The notes: a model not told the origin generated them from the letters alone. A stretch of DNA of 64,000 bases from Phenylobacterium deserti (GCA_945883235.1 CAMCXF010000005.1:62001-126000); one strand, 5' to 3'. Shown: positions 26,606 to 36,091, numbered from the stretch's first letter. A program made the numbers and translations.

Positions 26606-26628
26606 TGAACCCGTTCAAGCGCGGTTCA
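26606..26628. promoter_or_regulatory. Triple TGAAC/GTTCA motif upstream of RcnB-like gene
   Basis: TGAAC at 26606-26610, GTTCA at 26613-26617 and GTTCA at 26624-26628. The first two make a TGAAC-CC-GTTCA dyad. A larger GTGAACC/GGTTCAC inverted repeat spans 26605-26629. This resembles the cluster at 30-50 and lies about 75 bases before the RcnB-like start. Confidence 0.3.
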
Positions 26629-26702
26629 CCCGATCCCTGTGCATCCTGCTGCTCAAGGGACCAAGGGCCGTGCTCCACGGCCCAAGATGGAAGACCGAGA
26701 CG

Positions 26703-27572
26703 ATGAAGTTCGCAACCACCGCATTGGCGATTGTGCTGCTGGCTCAGGCCGCGCCGGCGCTGGCACAGCGCGACGAGATCGAGCGCCCGGAGCCGGCGGA
26801 AGCGCAGCGCGCCGAGCGAAGTAATGAAGCTCCACAAAGCGTCCAGCCGAGGGGTGCCTCGCGCGATGATGGCTTCCGGAACGGAGGCTCCCGCTACGAC
26901 GAGGACGGTCGTCGTGGCCTCGACGCACCGAAGCCGCCGATCGCCTCCGATGCCCCGCAGCCTCCAGCAGCACCGCAAGGCGGTGGCCGCGGCCGGGGCG
27001 GATGGGTTCCGGGCGACTCGGTCGGACGGCCGGGGCCCTGGACCCCGAACACCGGGCGCGGTTACAGCCCGAAAGATCAAGGCAGCCCGCGTGTCGATGA
27101 CCGCCGGGTCGACGGTGACCAGGCGAATGACAATCGCGGTGATCGCCGGCATGACACGCGCGGCGATGGTCGCGGGACCCGGGATCGAAATGGCGAAAGA
27201 GACGACCGGCGCGGCGACGGCCGCCGGGACTGGGATCGCGGGAACAATGATCGACGCGACTGGAACCGCCGTGATCGCGACAATCGCTACAGTCATTGGC
27301 AACGCGGGCGCTATCCGTCCGTCTACTTCAGTTCCAGCCGCTACCGCTACGCGTGGCGGCCACCCAGCGGCTACTACGCCTACAGCTGGGGTTTCGGCGA
27401 CTTTCTGCCGCGCACCTGGTTTGGCCCGGGGTCCTGGCTGATCGATCCGTGGCGCTATGATCTGCCACTGCCGCCGCCCGGCTATGACTGGGTGAGGGCA
27501 GGCTATGACGCCTTGCTGATCGACGCCTATTCCGGGCGCATCGTCCAGGTGGTGCGCAATGTGTTCTGGTAA
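26703..27572 (+). CDS. RcnB-like periplasmic protein with Arg/Asp-rich region
   Basis: The 289-residue protein from ATG 26703 has a signal peptide (KFATTALAIVLLAQAAPALA). Residues about 130-205 are highly charged and repetitive, full of DRR, RGD and DWDR units. The C-terminal domain (about 210-289) contains YRYAWRPPSGYYAYSWGFGD and LPLPPPGYDWVRAGYDALLI and ends GRIVQVVRNVFW, as in the RcnB family of periplasmic nickel/cobalt-homeostasis or envelope proteins. The biochemical role is uncertain outside E. coli. Its TAA abuts the stop of the convergent zur gene without a gap. Confidence 0.78.
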   Translation: MKFATTALAIVLLAQAAPALAQRDEIERPEPAEAQRAERSNEAPQSVQPRGASRDDGFRNGGSRYDEDGRRGLDAPKPPIASDAPQPPAAPQGGGRGRGGWVPGDSVGRPGPWTPNTGRGYSPKDQGSPRVDDRRVDGDQANDNRGDRRHDTRGDGRGTRDRNGERDDRRGDGRRDWDRGNNDRRDWNRRDRDNRYSHWQRGRYPSVYFSSSRYRYAWRPPSGYYAYSWGFGDFLPRTWFGPGSWLIDPWRYDLPLPPPGYDWVRAGYDALLIDAYSGRIVQVVRNVFW

Positions 27573-28055
27573 TCAGCTGGCGCGACAGGCGGCACAGAGG
27601 CCGCGGGCCTCCAGGGTAACCTGGCGCACAGTGTAGCCGGCCGCCTCGGCGGCGGACAATTGGGCGGCGAAGTCGGGGGCGAACTCCTCGGCCTCGCCGC
27701 AGCAGTCGCAAATCAGAAACGCTGCGGCATGCCCGCCTTCCAGCCGGCAAGGCACATAGGCGTTCAGGCTCTCGATGCGGTGCGCAAAGCCCAGTCGCTC
27801 CAGGAACTCCAGCGCACGATAGACGGTCGGCGGCTTGGCGGACCCGCCATCCGTCCCGAAGGCGGCGATCAGATCATAGGCCTTTAGGGGCGCGTCAGCC
27901 TTCAGCAACAGTTCAAGCACACGGCGGCGCGGCGCGGTCAGCCGCTCCTGCACTGCCGTGCAGCGCGCTTCTGCGGCCTGCAGGGCAGGGCCCAGATCGG
28001 CGGTCTTCAGCCCGTGGTGCAGGTGCTGATCGTGATGGCTGCAGGCGTCCGGCAT
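27573..28055 (-). CDS. Fur-family regulator, Zur-like
   Basis: This 160-residue Fur-fold protein has a winged-helix domain (VQERLTAPRRRVLELLLKAD, then KPPTVYRALEFLERLGFAHR) and a C-terminal dimerisation domain. The structural zinc site is formed by CDCC and CAAC. The metal-sensing residues appear in EGGHAAAFLICDCCGEAEEF. The N-terminus is His-rich (SHHDQHLHHG), which together with the CDCC arrangement favours a zinc regulator (Zur) over iron Fur. It would repress zinc-uptake genes when zinc is plentiful. It is convergent with the RcnB-like gene. Confidence 0.82.
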   Translation of the reverse strand: MPDACSHHDQHLHHGLKTADLGPALQAAEARCTAVQERLTAPRRRVLELLLKADAPLKAYDLIAAFGTDGGSAKPPTVYRALEFLERLGFAHRIESLNAYVPCRLEGGHAAAFLICDCCGEAEEFAPDFAAQLSAAEAAGYTVRQVTLEARGLCAACRAS

Positions 28056-28121
28056 GGCGTCGAGCTAACCCCGTTCAGACGCCGACGGCAACGTAATTGG
28101 TCGCGAGCGCCGCAGGTGGCG

Positions 28122-29153
28122 CTATGCGTCTTCGGTTTCCGAGGGGCCTGGACCTTCGCCAGCTTCAACCGCCTTCGGTTTGCGACGGCGAACACGGACC
28201 GGCTTTTCGACATCGGCGTCTGCTGCCGCGGCCGACGCGGGAACGGGGCGTGCTTGCAGGAACGCCGGCGCATGGCTGGCGCCGCCGTCAGAATCGCGCA
28301 GCATGGCTCCGCCGCGGGGTTCGACCGCCTCTGGAGCCGCAGCCTGCACGACAGGCTGCGGATCACGCTCGACGCGTTCCGGACGATCATTCCGGTCCTG
28401 GCGGTCGTAGCGCTCACGACGCGGCTCTTCGCCCTCCGTGCGAGGCGTATCGGCGCGAGGTGCATCAGCGCGGGGCCGGTCATCGCGAGGCCGGTCGTCG
28501 CGGGGTCTGTCGTCACGCGGGCGGTCATCGCGATTGCGATTGCGGTCACGGTTATTGTCACGCCCGTAGCGGTCGCGGTTGCCGCCTTCATTGCGCGGGC
28601 GATCATCGCGAGGCCGATCATCACGTGGACGGTCATCGCGAGGTCGTTCGTCGCGGGGTCGTTCATCGCGCGGCCGCTCGTCACGGGGGCGATCTTCCCG
28701 GGGCTGCCAGTCATTGCGATTGCGCGGCTGTTCACGAGGTTCATTGTCCTCGGCTGGGTCGCCGGCCGCCGTTGCGGCCTCATCGGCGGCCAGAGCCTGG
28801 GCCTGACCGGTTTCGTCTTCGAAATCGATGTCATAGCCCGATGAAAAGTGGTCGCGTCCCAGAATTTCGCTGGCCGGCCGGTTTGGCTGGATGGCGCGAA
28901 GCAGGCGGAAATAATGTTCAGCGTGCTGGAGATAGTTTTCCCCCAGGACCCGGTCACCGGCGGCGTTCGCGTCACGCGCCAGCTGCTGGTACTTTTCGAA
29001 AACGTGTTGCGGATTGCCCCGCACCTTGACGCCTTCGGGACCGTTGGAATCAAACGCCCGGTTGGCATTTTGCGTTGGCTTCGTATTGCCGCCGCTACTG
29101 CCACCACTGCGATTGCGCCCACGTTGGCGCTTCATACCTTTGAAATCTCTCAT
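28122..29153 (-). CDS. DUF4167 protein with arginine/aspartate repeat region
   Basis: The 343-residue protein starts MRDFKGMKRQRGRNRSG; a second ATG at 29135 is possible. The DUF4167 domain covers about 1-100, with VRGNPQHVFEKYQQLARDAN and NYLQHAEHYFRLLRAIQ, a basic helical domain thought to bind RNA. Residues about 140-235 consist of repeated RPRDER or RPRDDR heptad-like units, plainly seen in the DNA as tandem copies (28460-28730). The C-terminus has KPVRVRRRKPKAVEAG. It is conserved beside prmC and prfA in Caulobacterales, suggesting a translation-linked role, which is an inference. Confidence 0.85.
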   Translation of the reverse strand: MRDFKGMKRQRGRNRSGGSSGGNTKPTQNANRAFDSNGPEGVKVRGNPQHVFEKYQQLARDANAAGDRVLGENYLQHAEHYFRLLRAIQPNRPASEILGRDHFSSGYDIDFEDETGQAQALAADEAATAAGDPAEDNEPREQPRNRNDWQPREDRPRDERPRDERPRDERPRDDRPRDDRPRDDRPRNEGGNRDRYGRDNNRDRNRNRDDRPRDDRPRDDRPRDDRPRADAPRADTPRTEGEEPRRERYDRQDRNDRPERVERDPQPVVQAAAPEAVEPRGGAMLRDSDGGASHAPAFLQARPVPASAAAADADVEKPVRVRRRKPKAVEAGEGPGPSETEDA

Positions 29154-29402
29154 ACTTTGAAAACCGTTCGGCTCTTTCCTGAGCGCCAGTTCGGCGGCTA
29201 TGCCTTCAGCTTATCGGGCCTCCGGCCCGGTCAGAATGTTGAAGACGCAAGTGTTCCCCGTCTTCCACCCTTGATCTCATCAGCGAGAGGCCCTTTTTGA
29301 GGAAAGCGTCACGCCTGTCGGGCCGGGCGGGCGTCCCTTGAGGGAACGCGTCTACCTACAACACCGACGAATTTGGGTGGAGACGACGCAAGATGTAACG
29401 GG

Positions 29403-30272
29403 TCAGGTCGCGGTTTCCAAGGGCTTTTTCTTGCCGACGACAACACGGTCGCGGTCACTGAGGTCGCGGATGGTCTGGACACCCTGGGCCCCGGCGTTTC
29501 GAAACAGCGTTTCGACGGGCTCCTTCTGGTCAAATCCAATCTCGACGGCGAACCTGCCGCCGGGTTTCAGAACCCGTAGAATCTCTGGCGCCAGCGTCCG
29601 GTAGTGATCCAGGCCATCGGGTCCGCCCTCCAGCGCCAGACGCGGCTCATGATCCCGAACCTCTGGTTCCAGGGTCTCGATCACGTGGTTGGCGATATAC
29701 GGCGGGTTGGACACCACGAGATCAAATGTTCCGTCGTCCAGGATGGCCGACCAGTCGCTGCGCAGCAGGGCCACGCGGCCGGCCAGACCCAGCGCCGCCG
29801 CATTGTCACGCGCGACGGCCAGGGCTTCCTCCGAGATATCGATGCCCAATCCCTTTGCCGCCGGGCGCTCGGCCAGCAACGCCAGCAGGATCGCGCCTGA
29901 CCCCACGCCCAGATCGAGGATTGACCACGCCGCGTGTTCCGGAAAGTCACGTAGCGAATACTCCACGACTGTCTCCGTATCGGGTCGTGGCGTCAGAACA
30001 TCGGCTGTGACGTTCAGCATGATCTTCCAGAACCCCTTGCGACCCAGGATGTGGCTGACCGGCTCGCGGCGTTCGCGACGCGAAAGGTAGTCATCCAGTA
30101 TTGCTTCCTGGGCTGGCGTCAGCAGCCGTTGGGGATCGGTGACGATGTCCACGCGTGTTGCATCAGCGGCAGCCTCCACCAGCAGTCGCGCGTCGATCAC
30201 CGGGCCCGCAATTCCGGCCGCCGACAGCCGCGCCTTGGCCTCGCCCCAGGCCTTCACCAGCGTCAAGCTCAT
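29403..30272 (-). CDS. prmC: Peptide chain release factor glutamine N5-methyltransferase
   Basis: PrmC (HemK) methylates the glutamine of the GGQ motif in release factors. The 289-residue protein has an N-terminal helical release-factor-binding domain (about 1-85, ending LSRRERREPVSHILGRKGFW). The SAM-binding fold shows SILDLGVGSGAILLALLAER and the catalytic NPPY in FDLVVSNPPYIANHV. The ATG overlaps the MOSC gene stop by 4 bases, so the two are translationally coupled. Its substrate gene prfA lies upstream on the same strand, separated by the MOSC gene and a small secreted-protein gene. Confidence 0.94.
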   Translation of the reverse strand: MSLTLVKAWGEAKARLSAAGIAGPVIDARLLVEAAADATRVDIVTDPQRLLTPAQEAILDDYLSRRERREPVSHILGRKGFWKIMLNVTADVLTPRPDTETVVEYSLRDFPEHAAWSILDLGVGSGAILLALLAERPAAKGLGIDISEEALAVARDNAAALGLAGRVALLRSDWSAILDDGTFDLVVSNPPYIANHVIETLEPEVRDHEPRLALEGGPDGLDHYRTLAPEILRVLKPGGRFAVEIGFDQKEPVETLFRNAGAQGVQTIRDLSDRDRVVVGKKKPLETAT

Positions 30273-31036
30273 GGCTTGGGCTCGGTCACAGCGTCACCCA
30301 GGCTGACCCGGCCTGCCGTCGACATCTGGATATAGATTCCGCAGAACATGTGGCCATAGTGGTCGAACAGGGCCTTCACGACATCGTGGTCCCGAACTGC
30401 GGTCGTAGGGTCAACATGCGTCGCCGCGCAGCGGACAATCGGCTTGAACACCTTGGCACGTGCCCATCCCACCATCAGGTCACGACCCGACCAGTCGTTT
30501 TCCACCCAGGCCGGCCAGCCCTCGACATAGAGGTTGGCGCGGAACCGCAACGGGTCGAGGTCGACGCCCATCTGCTGTGACAGGTCGCGGACGCTGGCCA
30601 GATTGATGATCGAGACCTGTCCGTTGGGGTGGTCTGTGAACCGAAAGTCGCCCCGCGCTTCCACCACGTTCAACGGACCTTTGGCCTCATCGTCGAGCAG
30701 AGCTGCCAGCCAGATCGCAAACGCGTTGCGTCCTTCATGGTCAGTTAGCCTGCCTGCGAAACCGGGATGACCGGAAGCCTGAGCGCTCAGGACGCCAGTG
30801 GCATCGTCGAACTGCGTCCGGGCCGCTGCCACCCGCGGGATCGCCGCCAGCACAGTGAACTTCTGTTTCGGCACAAAGGCCGGTGCCGCCGCGTCGTAGC
30901 CCGAGGGACCGTTCTCGACAGCCCAGGCGCGGTCGTATGGAAAGCCCTCGTCGGGGGCAAGGTCGACGTGTGTCATGCCTTCGGGCGTAAAGCCCTTGAC
31001 CGGGTGTCGAAAGATCGCCGCGATGTGACCGTTCAT
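30269..31036 (-). CDS. MOSC domain protein
   Basis: I choose ATG 31036 (255 residues) because NGHIAAIFRHPVKGFTPEGM matches the normal MOSC N-terminal beta barrel; a frame to 31072 adds twelve unconvincing residues. The domain continues with PYDRAWAVENG and ends in the MOSC core, with RFRANLYVEGWPAWVENDWS and VRCAATHVDPTTAVRD, where Cys is the expected sulfur/molybdenum-cofactor ligand. MOSC proteins carry sulfur or moco; examples are YiiM and mARC. The substrate is unknown. It lies between prfA and prmC, an insertion into that conserved pair. Confidence 0.85.
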   Translation of the reverse strand: MNGHIAAIFRHPVKGFTPEGMTHVDLAPDEGFPYDRAWAVENGPSGYDAAAPAFVPKQKFTVLAAIPRVAAARTQFDDATGVLSAQASGHPGFAGRLTDHEGRNAFAIWLAALLDDEAKGPLNVVEARGDFRFTDHPNGQVSIINLASVRDLSQQMGVDLDPLRFRANLYVEGWPAWVENDWSGRDLMVGWARAKVFKPIVRCAATHVDPTTAVRDHDVVKALFDHYGHMFCGIYIQMSTAGRVSLGDAVTEPKP

Positions 31037-31098
31037 GTCGCGGTATCTGGCCGAAATGCAGGCCGCCGACAAGCCGGTGCGGCGGCTTGGGCTTTAGG

Positions 31099-31437
31099 CT
31101 AGTTGCCGGGCGGGCGGTCGCTTGCACCGCAATTGGTACCCCCGCTGTCGCAGCCGATCATCTTGAAGTCGTCGCCCGCCCGCCCGCGCGATTTGGAGTT
31201 TGCGGCCCACTCGCTGCGTTTGCGACAGACTTTTGCGGGGCGCAGCCGCGAGCCGGTGTTTGGCGAGGACCGGCAGACAACCGGATCGTCTATGGCATCA
31301 GGCGGTACCGGACCGGTCACAGTCACAACGGCCAAGTCTGCCGGCTTGCTTGCCGTTGCAGGCACCGTAGGCGGATCCGCGGCCATGGCGGAACTTGCCA
31401 GGAAGGCCATGAGTGTCAGGATCAGGGTCCGCCGCAT
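31099..31437 (-). CDS. Small exported hypothetical protein
   Basis: The 112-residue product has a signal peptide (RRTLILTLMAFLASSAMAAD). The mature part has a Pro/Ala-rich start and then VVCRSSPNTGSRLRPAKVCR followed by KRSEWAANSK. That CR...CRKRSEW pattern is common in small Caulobacterales and Sphingomonadales secreted proteins of unknown role; the two Cys may form a disulfide. Near the end are two further cysteines (IGCDSGGTNCG). It is between prfA and the MOSC gene on the same strand, possibly in the same transcript. Confidence 0.65.
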   Translation of the reverse strand: MRRTLILTLMAFLASSAMAADPPTVPATASKPADLAVVTVTGPVPPDAIDDPVVCRSSPNTGSRLRPAKVCRKRSEWAANSKSRGRAGDDFKMIGCDSGGTNCGASDRPPGN

Positions 31438-31529
31438 TGATGTCGCCGTTGCTCGAATGTGCCTGAAGCAACCTTCGGATAACTGGCCGATGGTGACAAG
31501 CCCTTCGGGCGTTAGAGAGGCTCGCCGGC

Positions 31530-32606
31530 CTATCCGAACTCGTCCTCGAGCGCCGCCAGACGTGCCGCCTGATCTTCGGCGATCAGCGGCTTGATCACGT
31601 CATCCAGGGCGTCACCCTCCATCACCTTGGCCAGGTTGTAGAGGGTGAGGTTGATCCGGTGGTCGGTGACCCGGCCCTGGGGGAAGTTGTAGGTGCGAAT
31701 CCGCTCTGAACGGTCACCAGAGCCGACCTGGCTCTTGCGGGCGTCGGACCGGGCGCTGTCCAGGGCCTCGCGCTGTTGATCGTACAGCTTCACCTTCAGC
31801 GCCTTCATGGCGCGCGCACGGTTCTGGTGCTGGGATTTTTCGGATGAGGTGACCACGATGCCTGAGGGCAGGTGGGTGATGCGTACGGCTGAGTCGGTCT
31901 TGTTGACGTGCTGTCCGCCCGCGCCAGACGAGCGGTAGGTGTCGATCCGAAGGTCCTGGTCGCGGATGTCGATCTCGACCTCTTCAGGTTCGGGCAGCAC
32001 GGCGACTGTGGCAGCCGAGGTATGGATACGGCCTTGTGCCTCGGTGGCCGGCACCCGCTGCACCCGGTGGACGCCGCTCTCGAACTTCAGGCGTCCAAAC
32101 ACGCCGTCGCCGGTGACGGCGGCGACGATTTCCTTGTAACCGCCCATTTCGCCTTCCGAGATGCTGTCGATCTCCACCTGCCAGCCCTGGGTCTGGGCAT
32201 AGCGCTGGTACATCCGGAACAGGTCGCCGGCGAACAAGGCTGCCTCGTCGCCACCCGTGCCGGCGCGGACTTCGAGGATCGCCGAGGCGTTTTCGTCGCG
32301 ATCCTTGGGAGCCAGCAGCAGCGCGACCTCGTGCTCAAGCGCGGGCAGCTTGTCTTTCAGGGCTTCCAGTTCGTCGCGCGCCATCTGCGCCATCTCGGGA
32401 TCGCCACTCGCGGCCATCTCCTCCAGCTCCGGTGCCTCGGCCATCACCCGGGCCAGCGCCATTACTGCGTCGGCCACAGGTTTCAGCTCCGCATGTTCCT
32501 TGGACAGGCGCACGATCTCGGCCCCGTCCTTGGCCGCGCCCATGCGCGCCTCGATCTCGCGGAAGCGGTCGAGCACCTGATCGAGCCGGGCCTGGGGAAG
32601 TCGCAA
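31530..32606 (-). CDS. prfA: Peptide chain release factor 1
   Basis: The 358-residue RF1 terminates translation at UAA and UAG codons. Motifs are PEVQ-type domain 1 ([16 protein letters not shown]), [20 protein letters not shown], and the catalytic GGQ within [20 protein letters not shown]. The anticodon-like tripeptide PxT is visible as PAT in [16 protein letters not shown], as expected for RF1 rather than RF2. The C-terminus ends [17 protein letters not shown] and so on, of normal length. The downstream genes include prmC, which modifies RF1. Confidence 0.95.
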   Translation of the reverse strand: MRLPQARLDQVLDRFREIEARMGAAKDGAEIVRLSKEHAELKPVADAVMALARVMAEAPELEEMAASGDPEMAQMARDELEALKDKLPALEHEVALLLAPKDRDENASAILEVRAGTGGDEAALFAGDLFRMYQRYAQTQGWQVEIDSISEGEMGGYKEIVAAVTGDGVFGRLKFESGVHRVQRVPATEAQGRIHTSAATVAVLPEPEEVEIDIRDQDLRIDTYRSSGAGGQHVNKTDSAVRITHLPSGIVVTSSEKSQHQNRARAMKALKVKLYDQQREALDSARSDARKSQVGSGDRSERIRTYNFPQGRVTDHRINLTLYNLAKVMEGDALDDVIKPLIAEDQAARLAALEDEFG

Positions 32607-32701
32607 AGGGGTTTGTCCTGAACGCGGGGCGTGTCTCTAACCCACACGAGGCCGGGCGACAATTTCGGTTATCATGGTCAGGCAAGACCGGGAGACACCC
32701 A

Positions 32702-33286
32702 ATGCCGCACTATCATCAAGGCAACCGCGATCTGCAGGACGACTTCGGCAGTCGGGCCTTGGCCGACCGGTTGGCCGACAGGCTCGGGCGGGTCAGCTTC
32801 AATGAGACTGACACGGCCTTCATCGCCGCACAGTCGTTCTTCTTCCTGGCGACAGCAGACGCCGACGGCAGGCCGGATTGTTCCTTCAAGGGCGGCGCGC
32901 CCGGGTTCGCGCGGGTGATGGCCCCGGATCTGCTGATCTTCCCCGACTATGACGGCAACGGCATGTTCAAGAGTCTCGGGAACATCCTGGCCAACCCGCA
33001 CGTCGGCTTGCTTTTCATCGCCATGGACGAGCGGCCAGCCCGGCTACGGGTCAACGGCCGCGCCGAGGTTGTGCGCAATGATCCGCTGATGTCCGACTTT
33101 CCGGGCGCCCAGTTGCTGGTCAAGGTCAAGCCCCTCGACATCTTCCCCAACTGTCCCCGTTACATTCCGGACTTGGCTCTGACTTCAGCGTCGACGGATG
33201 CGCCAGTGGCCGGGGTGGCGCCGGTCGAACCGCGCTGGAAATCGATGGAAGCCTTCAGCGACGTCGTGCCGCCGCGTAGGCTCTAA
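32702..33286 (+). CDS. Pyridoxamine 5'-phosphate oxidase family flavin-binding protein
   Basis: The start is ATG 32702, giving 194 residues; the frame runs on upstream through prfA antisense but that is not coding. It has the split-barrel fold of PNPOx-like proteins: FIAAQSFFFLATADADGRPD, SFKGGAPGFARVMAPDLLIF, and LGNILANPHVGLLFIAMDER with RLRVNGRAEVVR. These are typical of a family whose members bind FMN, F420 or heme. YxPxCPRYIPDLAL-like CPRYIPDLAL near the C-terminus is shared with the general-stress-like subgroup. The substrate is unknown. It is divergent from prfA across 95 bases. Confidence 0.8.
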   Translation: MPHYHQGNRDLQDDFGSRALADRLADRLGRVSFNETDTAFIAAQSFFFLATADADGRPDCSFKGGAPGFARVMAPDLLIFPDYDGNGMFKSLGNILANPHVGLLFIAMDERPARLRVNGRAEVVRNDPLMSDFPGAQLLVKVKPLDIFPNCPRYIPDLALTSASTDAPVAGVAPVEPRWKSMEAFSDVVPPRRL

Positions 33287-33318
33287 CGAAAAGGCCCCCT
33301 CCGTCGCCGGAAGGGGCC
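33287..33318 (-). terminator. Rho-independent terminator of the 97-residue gene
   Basis: On the minus strand GGCCCC-type arms (33313-33318 with 33293-33298) plus an inner TTCCGG/CGGAGG-like stem are followed by CCTTTTCG. The hairpin and T run lie 29 bases past the stop of the small gene at 33347. The plus strand shows no T run, so it serves the minus strand. Confidence 0.65.
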
Positions 33319-33346
33319 CAATCACTGCGCTGATAGCGCGAAGGTG

Positions 33347-33640
33347 TTAGGCGCGTTCGCCGGTCAGGGCGGCGTTGCCGAACATGCCGAGCTTCACATT
33401 GCCGCTCATCTTGTCGCCATCGACCTTGGCCAAGAAGTCGAGCTTCATCGGCATCGGGGTGGTGATTTCAGTGCTCCAGGTCAGGGTGTCGCCATCGATC
33501 TTGCCGGAGACCTCGCCCGGGCCCATTTCGGACTCGACCTTGCCGGTGAAGCTGTCACCGCTCGTCGTGATGGAGACATCCATGGTGCGCGCGCCCATGG
33601 GTGTGTTCATCGTGATCTTCCAATTGCCGTCCGCAGACAT
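33347..33640 (-). CDS. Small conserved hypothetical protein
   Basis: The 97-residue protein has no signal peptide and reads as one beta barrel or sandwich. Repeating strands are seen in GNWKITMNTPMGARTMDVSI, TSGDSFTGKVESEMGPGEVS, GDTLTWSTEITTPMPMKLDF and AKVDGDKMSGNVKLGMFGNA. Such alternating polar/nonpolar strands with turn Gly-Asp pairs resemble small lipid- or cofactor-binding barrel proteins, without a name I can give. It is followed by a clear terminator and stands alone. Confidence 0.7.
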   Translation of the reverse strand: MSADGNWKITMNTPMGARTMDVSITTSGDSFTGKVESEMGPGEVSGKIDGDTLTWSTEITTPMPMKLDFLAKVDGDKMSGNVKLGMFGNAALTGERA

Positions 33641-33730
33641 TTCATATCTCCCTGGAATTGAGCCTTCACCTAAGCGCGGATATCGCCGACTTGCAAGAGT
33701 GACGCAGGTGTCACTTTTGTAATGCCTCCC

Positions 33731-34870
33731 TTATCGTGGGGAGAGGGAACTCACTGTCGCGGCGTCCAGTTCCGCAGCCTTGGCTTCGACCAGTTCGACG
33801 ATGTGGTCGACCATCTGGTCATTGTCCATTTTGTGGTGCGCCTTGCCGGCCAGGTAGACCATGCCCGCACCCTTGCCGCCGCCGGTGAAGCCGATGTCTG
33901 TCATCAGCGCCTCGCCAGGCCCGTTCACGACACAGCCGATGATCGACAGGCTGAGCGACGTGGAGATGTGGGCCAGTCGCAACTCCAGCGCCTCCACGGT
34001 CTTGATCACATTGAACCCCTGCCGCGCGCACGAGGGGCAAGCGATGATGTTCACGCCGCGATGGCGCAGGCCCAGGCTCTTAAGGATGTCGAAGCCGACT
34101 TTGACCTCTTCCACCGGGTCAGCGGCCAGGCTGACGCGGATGGTGTCGCCGATCCCCGCCCACAGCATCGCGCCGATGCCGATTGACGACTTTACAGTGC
34201 CAGTGCGCAACGCCCCGGCTTCGGTGACGCCCAGGTGCAGCGGACAGTCGATGGCCTCGGCCAACTGCTGATAGGCCGCCACCGTCATGAACGGGTCGGA
34301 TGCCTTCACGCTGATCTTGAACTCGTGGAAGTCGTGATCCTGCAGGATGCGGGCATGGCGCAGGGCACTCTCGACCATCGCCTCGGGGCAGGGCTCGCCA
34401 TACTGCTCCAGCAGATCACGCTCCAGCGACCCGGCGTTGACCCCGATCCGCATCGAACAGCCGTGGTCGCGGGCCGCCTGAATGACGTCGTGCACGCGGG
34501 AGGCATTGCCGATGTTGCCGGGATTGATCCGCAGGCAGGCTGCCCCTGCCTGGGCCGCCTCGATGCCGCGCTTGTAGTGAAAATGGATGTCCGCCACGAG
34601 GGGAACGCTGGCCGCCTTGACGATCGCCTTGAATGCCGCCGTGGAGTCCTCATCCGGACAGGAAACCCGCACGATATCGCATCCGGCCTCCGCCAGCTCC
34701 CGCACCTGATTGATCGTCGCCTGGGCGTCAGCGGTCAGGGTATTGGTCATTGACTGGACGGTGATCGGCGCGTCACCGCCTACTTCGACGTTACCGACGC
34801 GGATCTTGCGGCTGGGTCGGCGGTGGATGGCGCGCCAGGGGCGGACAGAGGTGTGGGCTTCTGCGGTCAT
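33731..34870 (-). CDS. ispG: 4-hydroxy-3-methylbut-2-en-1-yl diphosphate synthase
   Basis: IspG (GcpE) reductively opens methylerythritol cyclodiphosphate to HMBPP in the MEP isoprenoid pathway. From ATG 34870 the protein has 379 residues; an upstream in-frame extension is not family-like. Motifs are [20 protein letters not shown] at the N-terminus, [20 protein letters not shown], and the [4Fe-4S] cysteines in [15 protein letters not shown] and [20 protein letters not shown]. The last five residues (SLSPR) come from a palindrome-like sequence at 33722-33750, which also supplies the stop. It follows the RodZ-like gene. Confidence 0.93.
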   Translation of the reverse strand: MTAEAHTSVRPWRAIHRRPSRKIRVGNVEVGGDAPITVQSMTNTLTADAQATINQVRELAEAGCDIVRVSCPDEDSTAAFKAIVKAASVPLVADIHFHYKRGIEAAQAGAACLRINPGNIGNASRVHDVIQAARDHGCSMRIGVNAGSLERDLLEQYGEPCPEAMVESALRHARILQDHDFHEFKISVKASDPFMTVAAYQQLAEAIDCPLHLGVTEAGALRTGTVKSSIGIGAMLWAGIGDTIRVSLAADPVEEVKVGFDILKSLGLRHRGVNIIACPSCARQGFNVIKTVEALELRLAHISTSLSLSIIGCVVNGPGEALMTDIGFTGGGKGAGMVYLAGKAHHKMDNDQMVDHIVELVEAKAAELDAATVSSLSPR

Positions 34871-34931
34871 GCTGCTTGCGAAAATAGGCGGTTTGGACGG
34901 GAAACCCAAGCGCGCAGACATCTGCGGTTCA

Positions 34932-36029
34932 TCAGGGGCCTGGACGAGCCGGGCCCGACAGGGGCGCCTCGAGCTTTGATGCAAGCACCTGCTGCGCCGG
35001 CAGGACGCCCCTGGATCGCCCTGAGACAAAGACCTGGATGTCGTCGGCTCTGGACACATCGAGGGTCAGGCCCGGCAGCTTTGGCACGCGGAAGGCTTCG
35101 CCCTTGGCGAACTGGCGGGCGAAATAGACCGATCCGTCTGTCCCGCGAATGATCAGCGACACCGGCTTCAGGGCCTGAAGGATAACGACCGAGGCCTGTT
35201 GCGGCGTTCCCGCATCATAGATCTTGCCTTGGGGCGTAAAGGTCTGCGGCAACGACGCCACGTCTACCGTCGGTGCCGTTCCAGCCGTCGAAGTGGCCCC
35301 TCCAGCTGGAAGGTCGGTCTTCAGTCCCATGGAGGCCGCAAGTCCCGGCGTTTCGTACGCGGGCGGCGTGGTGGATTCGACTGGCGCTGGTAGTGGATAC
35401 CCCAACTCCATCACCCCGGTTTTCACACTGGCCAGGGCCTTTGCAGTCGCGGCCTTCGGTGTCAGTGACGAGGGTGGCGCGTTGGCCGTCATGGCGCGCT
35501 GGGCGACGTTCCAGAGCACGATGGCCGAAATGATCACCAGGGCCCCGATCAGGAACGCGGCGACCCGGGGGTCGCGTTCATCCGGCATGCCGACGGGTGC
35601 CTGCAAGGGCTCGTCCAGCACTGGATCGTCGGTCTTGAACCGTTCAATGGCCACATCGGGGTCCAGACCCAGGCTGGTCGCAAACGCGCGGATGTAGCCC
35701 ATGGCGAACGGACGTGAGGGTAGGGCCTCCAGCCGCATCTCCTCGATAGCTTCCAGATAGACCCGCCGCACACGGGTATCGTCGGCAACATCCTGCACCG
35801 TGCGGCCAAGGCCAATCCGTGCCGCGCGCAGGGCCGCGCCGAGCGTCTCATGGGCCAGTAGCGCATTGGCCGGCGGCGGCGGGATCTCAAACGCGTGCTC
35901 GGCCGTCACCACGTTCAGCACGGGCGTATCGATCGCCTCAAGGCCTGGCGCGGGGCCATTGAACACGTCCCGCGCGCGCGCGCGATCCGCGTTTTTGGCC
36001 GACTTCCAGAAGGGACGTTTGGTCGACAC
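34932..36029 (-). CDS. RodZ-like helix-turn-helix membrane protein
   Basis: This 365-residue protein has an N-terminal HTH_25 domain (about 60-130, with [20 protein letters not shown] and [20 protein letters not shown]), a single membrane helix at about 156-178 ([20 protein letters not shown]), a Pro/Thr-rich linker, and a C-terminal DUF4115 domain with [20 protein letters not shown]. That layout is RodZ: the cytoplasmic domain binds MreB and the outer domain supports elongation-type cell shape. It is 61 bases upstream of ispG and 62 downstream of ptsP on the same strand, an order often conserved in alphaproteobacteria. Confidence 0.85.
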   Translation of the reverse strand: MSTKRPFWKSAKNADRARARDVFNGPAPGLEAIDTPVLNVVTAEHAFEIPPPPANALLAHETLGAALRAARIGLGRTVQDVADDTRVRRVYLEAIEEMRLEALPSRPFAMGYIRAFATSLGLDPDVAIERFKTDDPVLDEPLQAPVGMPDERDPRVAAFLIGALVIISAIVLWNVAQRAMTANAPPSSLTPKAATAKALASVKTGVMELGYPLPAPVESTTPPAYETPGLAASMGLKTDLPAGGATSTAGTAPTVDVASLPQTFTPQGKIYDAGTPQQASVVILQALKPVSLIIRGTDGSVYFARQFAKGEAFRVPKLPGLTLDVSRADDIQVFVSGRSRGVLPAQQVLASKLEAPLSGPARPGP

Positions 36030-36091
36030 GCGGTTCTAAATGGCTCCAGAGCGGGCGAGGATCGACCCGGCGATCCTCAGTATGACCTGAG

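Noticed and set aside
28460-28730. Tandem short repeats that could suggest a CRISPR array
   Set aside because: The repeats are in-frame coding repeats (RPRDER/RPRDDR) of a DUF4167 protein with no spacers, and there are no cas genes.
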